This document shows, piece by piece, positions 62,801-64,000 of a DNA stretch of 64,000 nucleotides. The notes beneath the pieces were generated by a model. It saw only the letters and a program-made list of their open reading frames with translations. It had not been told where the DNA came from and made no database searches. Numbering within the stretch: the stretch's first letter is position 1; the number at the start of each line of letters is the position of its first letter. Source of the stretch: Onchocerca lupi (Eukaryota; Nematoda; Chromadorea; Rhabditida; Onchocercidae); the NCBI GenBank assembly GCA_028564675.1, contig JAOVVO010000083.1, positions 1-64,000 of the forward strand. The letters run 5' to 3'. Both the position numbers and the translations under genes were made by a program.

Positions 62801-63879
62801 AGGAGCCAAGCAATGTTATTGATTGAAATATTCTAAATTTATCAAGATTATTTAGTTGTTGCAGCAAACTTTACCATTTAATTATTAATACTTATACTGC
62901 GAAAAATTATTTGGTACGAAAAAAATAGCAAATTACTCATTAGCATTATTAAGATTAACCGATCCGATCAATTGATATAAATGATTATAATAAACGAGAG
63001 GATTTAAATAGTCATCTTCTAAATGTGATGTAAAAAATAGGATATGATAAGACACTGTAAAGATGGGGGATAAGTTTGGCAAACTAATTATAATCATTAA
63101 ATTAACAGAATAGCGAAATGAATAAATTTGAAGGAAAAATTTGACTTCAAATAATTTTCTGTACAATAAAAAAATAGATATACCTTGCCACAGATAGTCG
63201 CTAATAGCTTATTCTCCCAAGGTTTAATTTGACGTACTTTTGGTTCTAAAAATAAAAAAAATTGGATTTGACATTGAATTTCATGCAAAAATTTCCGAAA
63301 AAATAAATTTTTAACAATGATTATGTTGAACCATTTAATTATTCGATACAGACAATTGACTTAGTTCGACATATTACTTTTTGCTTTCTATTAAAACGAA
63401 AAAAATCCTATGAATCTTTTACAATATCTGCAAACAAAACCTATTGCTTTAAAAAAAAAAAAAAAAAAAAAAAGAAAGAGAAATAAATCTTTGAATTAAT
63501 GTCATAATAAATGCCAAATATCTAATAGAATTTAATCTAAAGTTAAAAAATAAAATAAAACAAAATTTAACAATTTTTGCACAACAATTAATCTGTTTTG
63601 GAACTATAAAAGAAGAAAAAATTTTTCAATAAAAAATCCACTTCCAAAATTGAGAAACTAAAAAAACTATTAGAAAAAAGGTTTTTAAAGACTTAACTTA
63701 TTTGCTGAATAATAAATCATACCTTTTGTAACACTAATGTATGCAAAACGAAGTTTAGCTAGAACATTTTGTTGAAATAAACTATTAGCAAGCAGAAATA
63801 ATAAAAATATTTGAAAACTGTTGACAATGATGAGGTCAATGTTTATGGCGCATAGACCAGTTTGCTTGTTTGATTTCAT
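59864..63879 (-). CDS. Trypsin-like serine protease, nematode DUF316 type
   Basis: Complete 347-aa model in eight exons: 63723-63879, 63184-63245, 62724-62777, 62063-62163, 61422-61554, 60953-61136, 60301-60458, 59864-60058, summing to 1044 bases with matching phases. Start ATG 63877-63879; hydrophobic residues about 14-31 act as signal peptide or anchor. The S1 fold is shown by PWAVSV at 83-88, LTAAH with His111, HDWAIIEVE with Asp189 and GDSGSG with Ser286, so the triad is intact. Departures from trypsin: no IVGG-type activation site before PWAVSV, AAHP instead of AAHC, GDSGS instead of GDSGG, and Arg280 at the position of the specificity Asp. The early KPWENKLLATICGK block and Cys pattern fit the nematode-only DUF316 branch of S1 proteases. 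Likely secreted; substrate unknown, not expected to be trypsin-specific. Confidence 0.88.
63451..63473. repeat. Poly-A tract
   Basis: Uninterrupted run of 23 A in the first intron of the protease gene. Confidence 0.95.
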
Positions 63880-64000
63880 TTTATTTTATTTTTTCCCTTT
63901 TATTATTCCCAAACTTCCCTAAAATTATCAAGTAACAAAAATTACTTTTTTCCCCTATTTTTTGGTGAACTAGCAGGAAATTACATACTCAGTTTGCTTG

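Noticed and set aside
1..64000. CRISPR array, bacterial operon features or endosymbiont DNA
   Set aside because: No regularly spaced repeats with unique spacers, no dense intron-free genes; introns and eukaryotic families occur throughout.

Overview
The window is AT-rich animal DNA with short exons, many small introns (GT..AG, often with TTTCAG or TTNAG acceptors) and long T/A runs. The gene families point to a nematode: a divergent S1 protease of the nematode DUF316 type, a nematode-style tandem-PDZ protein, a Cys-loop channel with the PAR anion motif, and a FMRFamide-receptor-like GPCR. A filarial (clade III) worm is my best guess from base composition and gene structure, but this is inference only. 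All exon models below were built by eye from open frames, splice sites and phase; none was checked by a search.

Layout. 38-145 (+): last exon of the TFIIA large subunit, cut by the window edge. 1717-5191 (-): tandem PDZ protein with an apparent one-base frameshift; an LTR-like repeat (4025-4551) lies in one of its introns. 6773-6985: 37-bp minisatellite. 7300-16393 (-): complete 13-exon Cys-loop ligand-gated anion channel, 509 aa. 16.4-23.7 kb: gene-poor. 23712-28050 (-): complete 7-exon neuropeptide-type GPCR, 394 aa. 28301-28807: second copy of the LTR-like repeat. 28.8-33.7 kb: gene-poor. About 33.7-37.93 kb (-): decayed Helitron carrying broken Rep/PIF1-helicase remains and a duplicated end segment. 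40577-40774: near-perfect palindrome with 91-base arms. 43.6-44.66 kb (-): start of an unrecognised gene. 52.0-57.5 kb (+): two models for small secreted peptides and one orphan terminal exon. 57.7-59.35 kb: several tandem repeats and a possible tRNA-derived SINE. 59864-63879 (-): complete 8-exon serine protease-like protein, 347 aa.

The channel, the GPCR and the putative secreted peptides suit neuronal or neuropeptide signalling, but nothing in the sequence shows that they act together. The strongest non-genic signals are the 91-base palindrome, the pair of LTR-like repeats and the degraded Helitron. No clearly new biological system was found; the most unusual coding objects are the secreted-peptide models and the protease with an Arg where trypsins carry Asp189.
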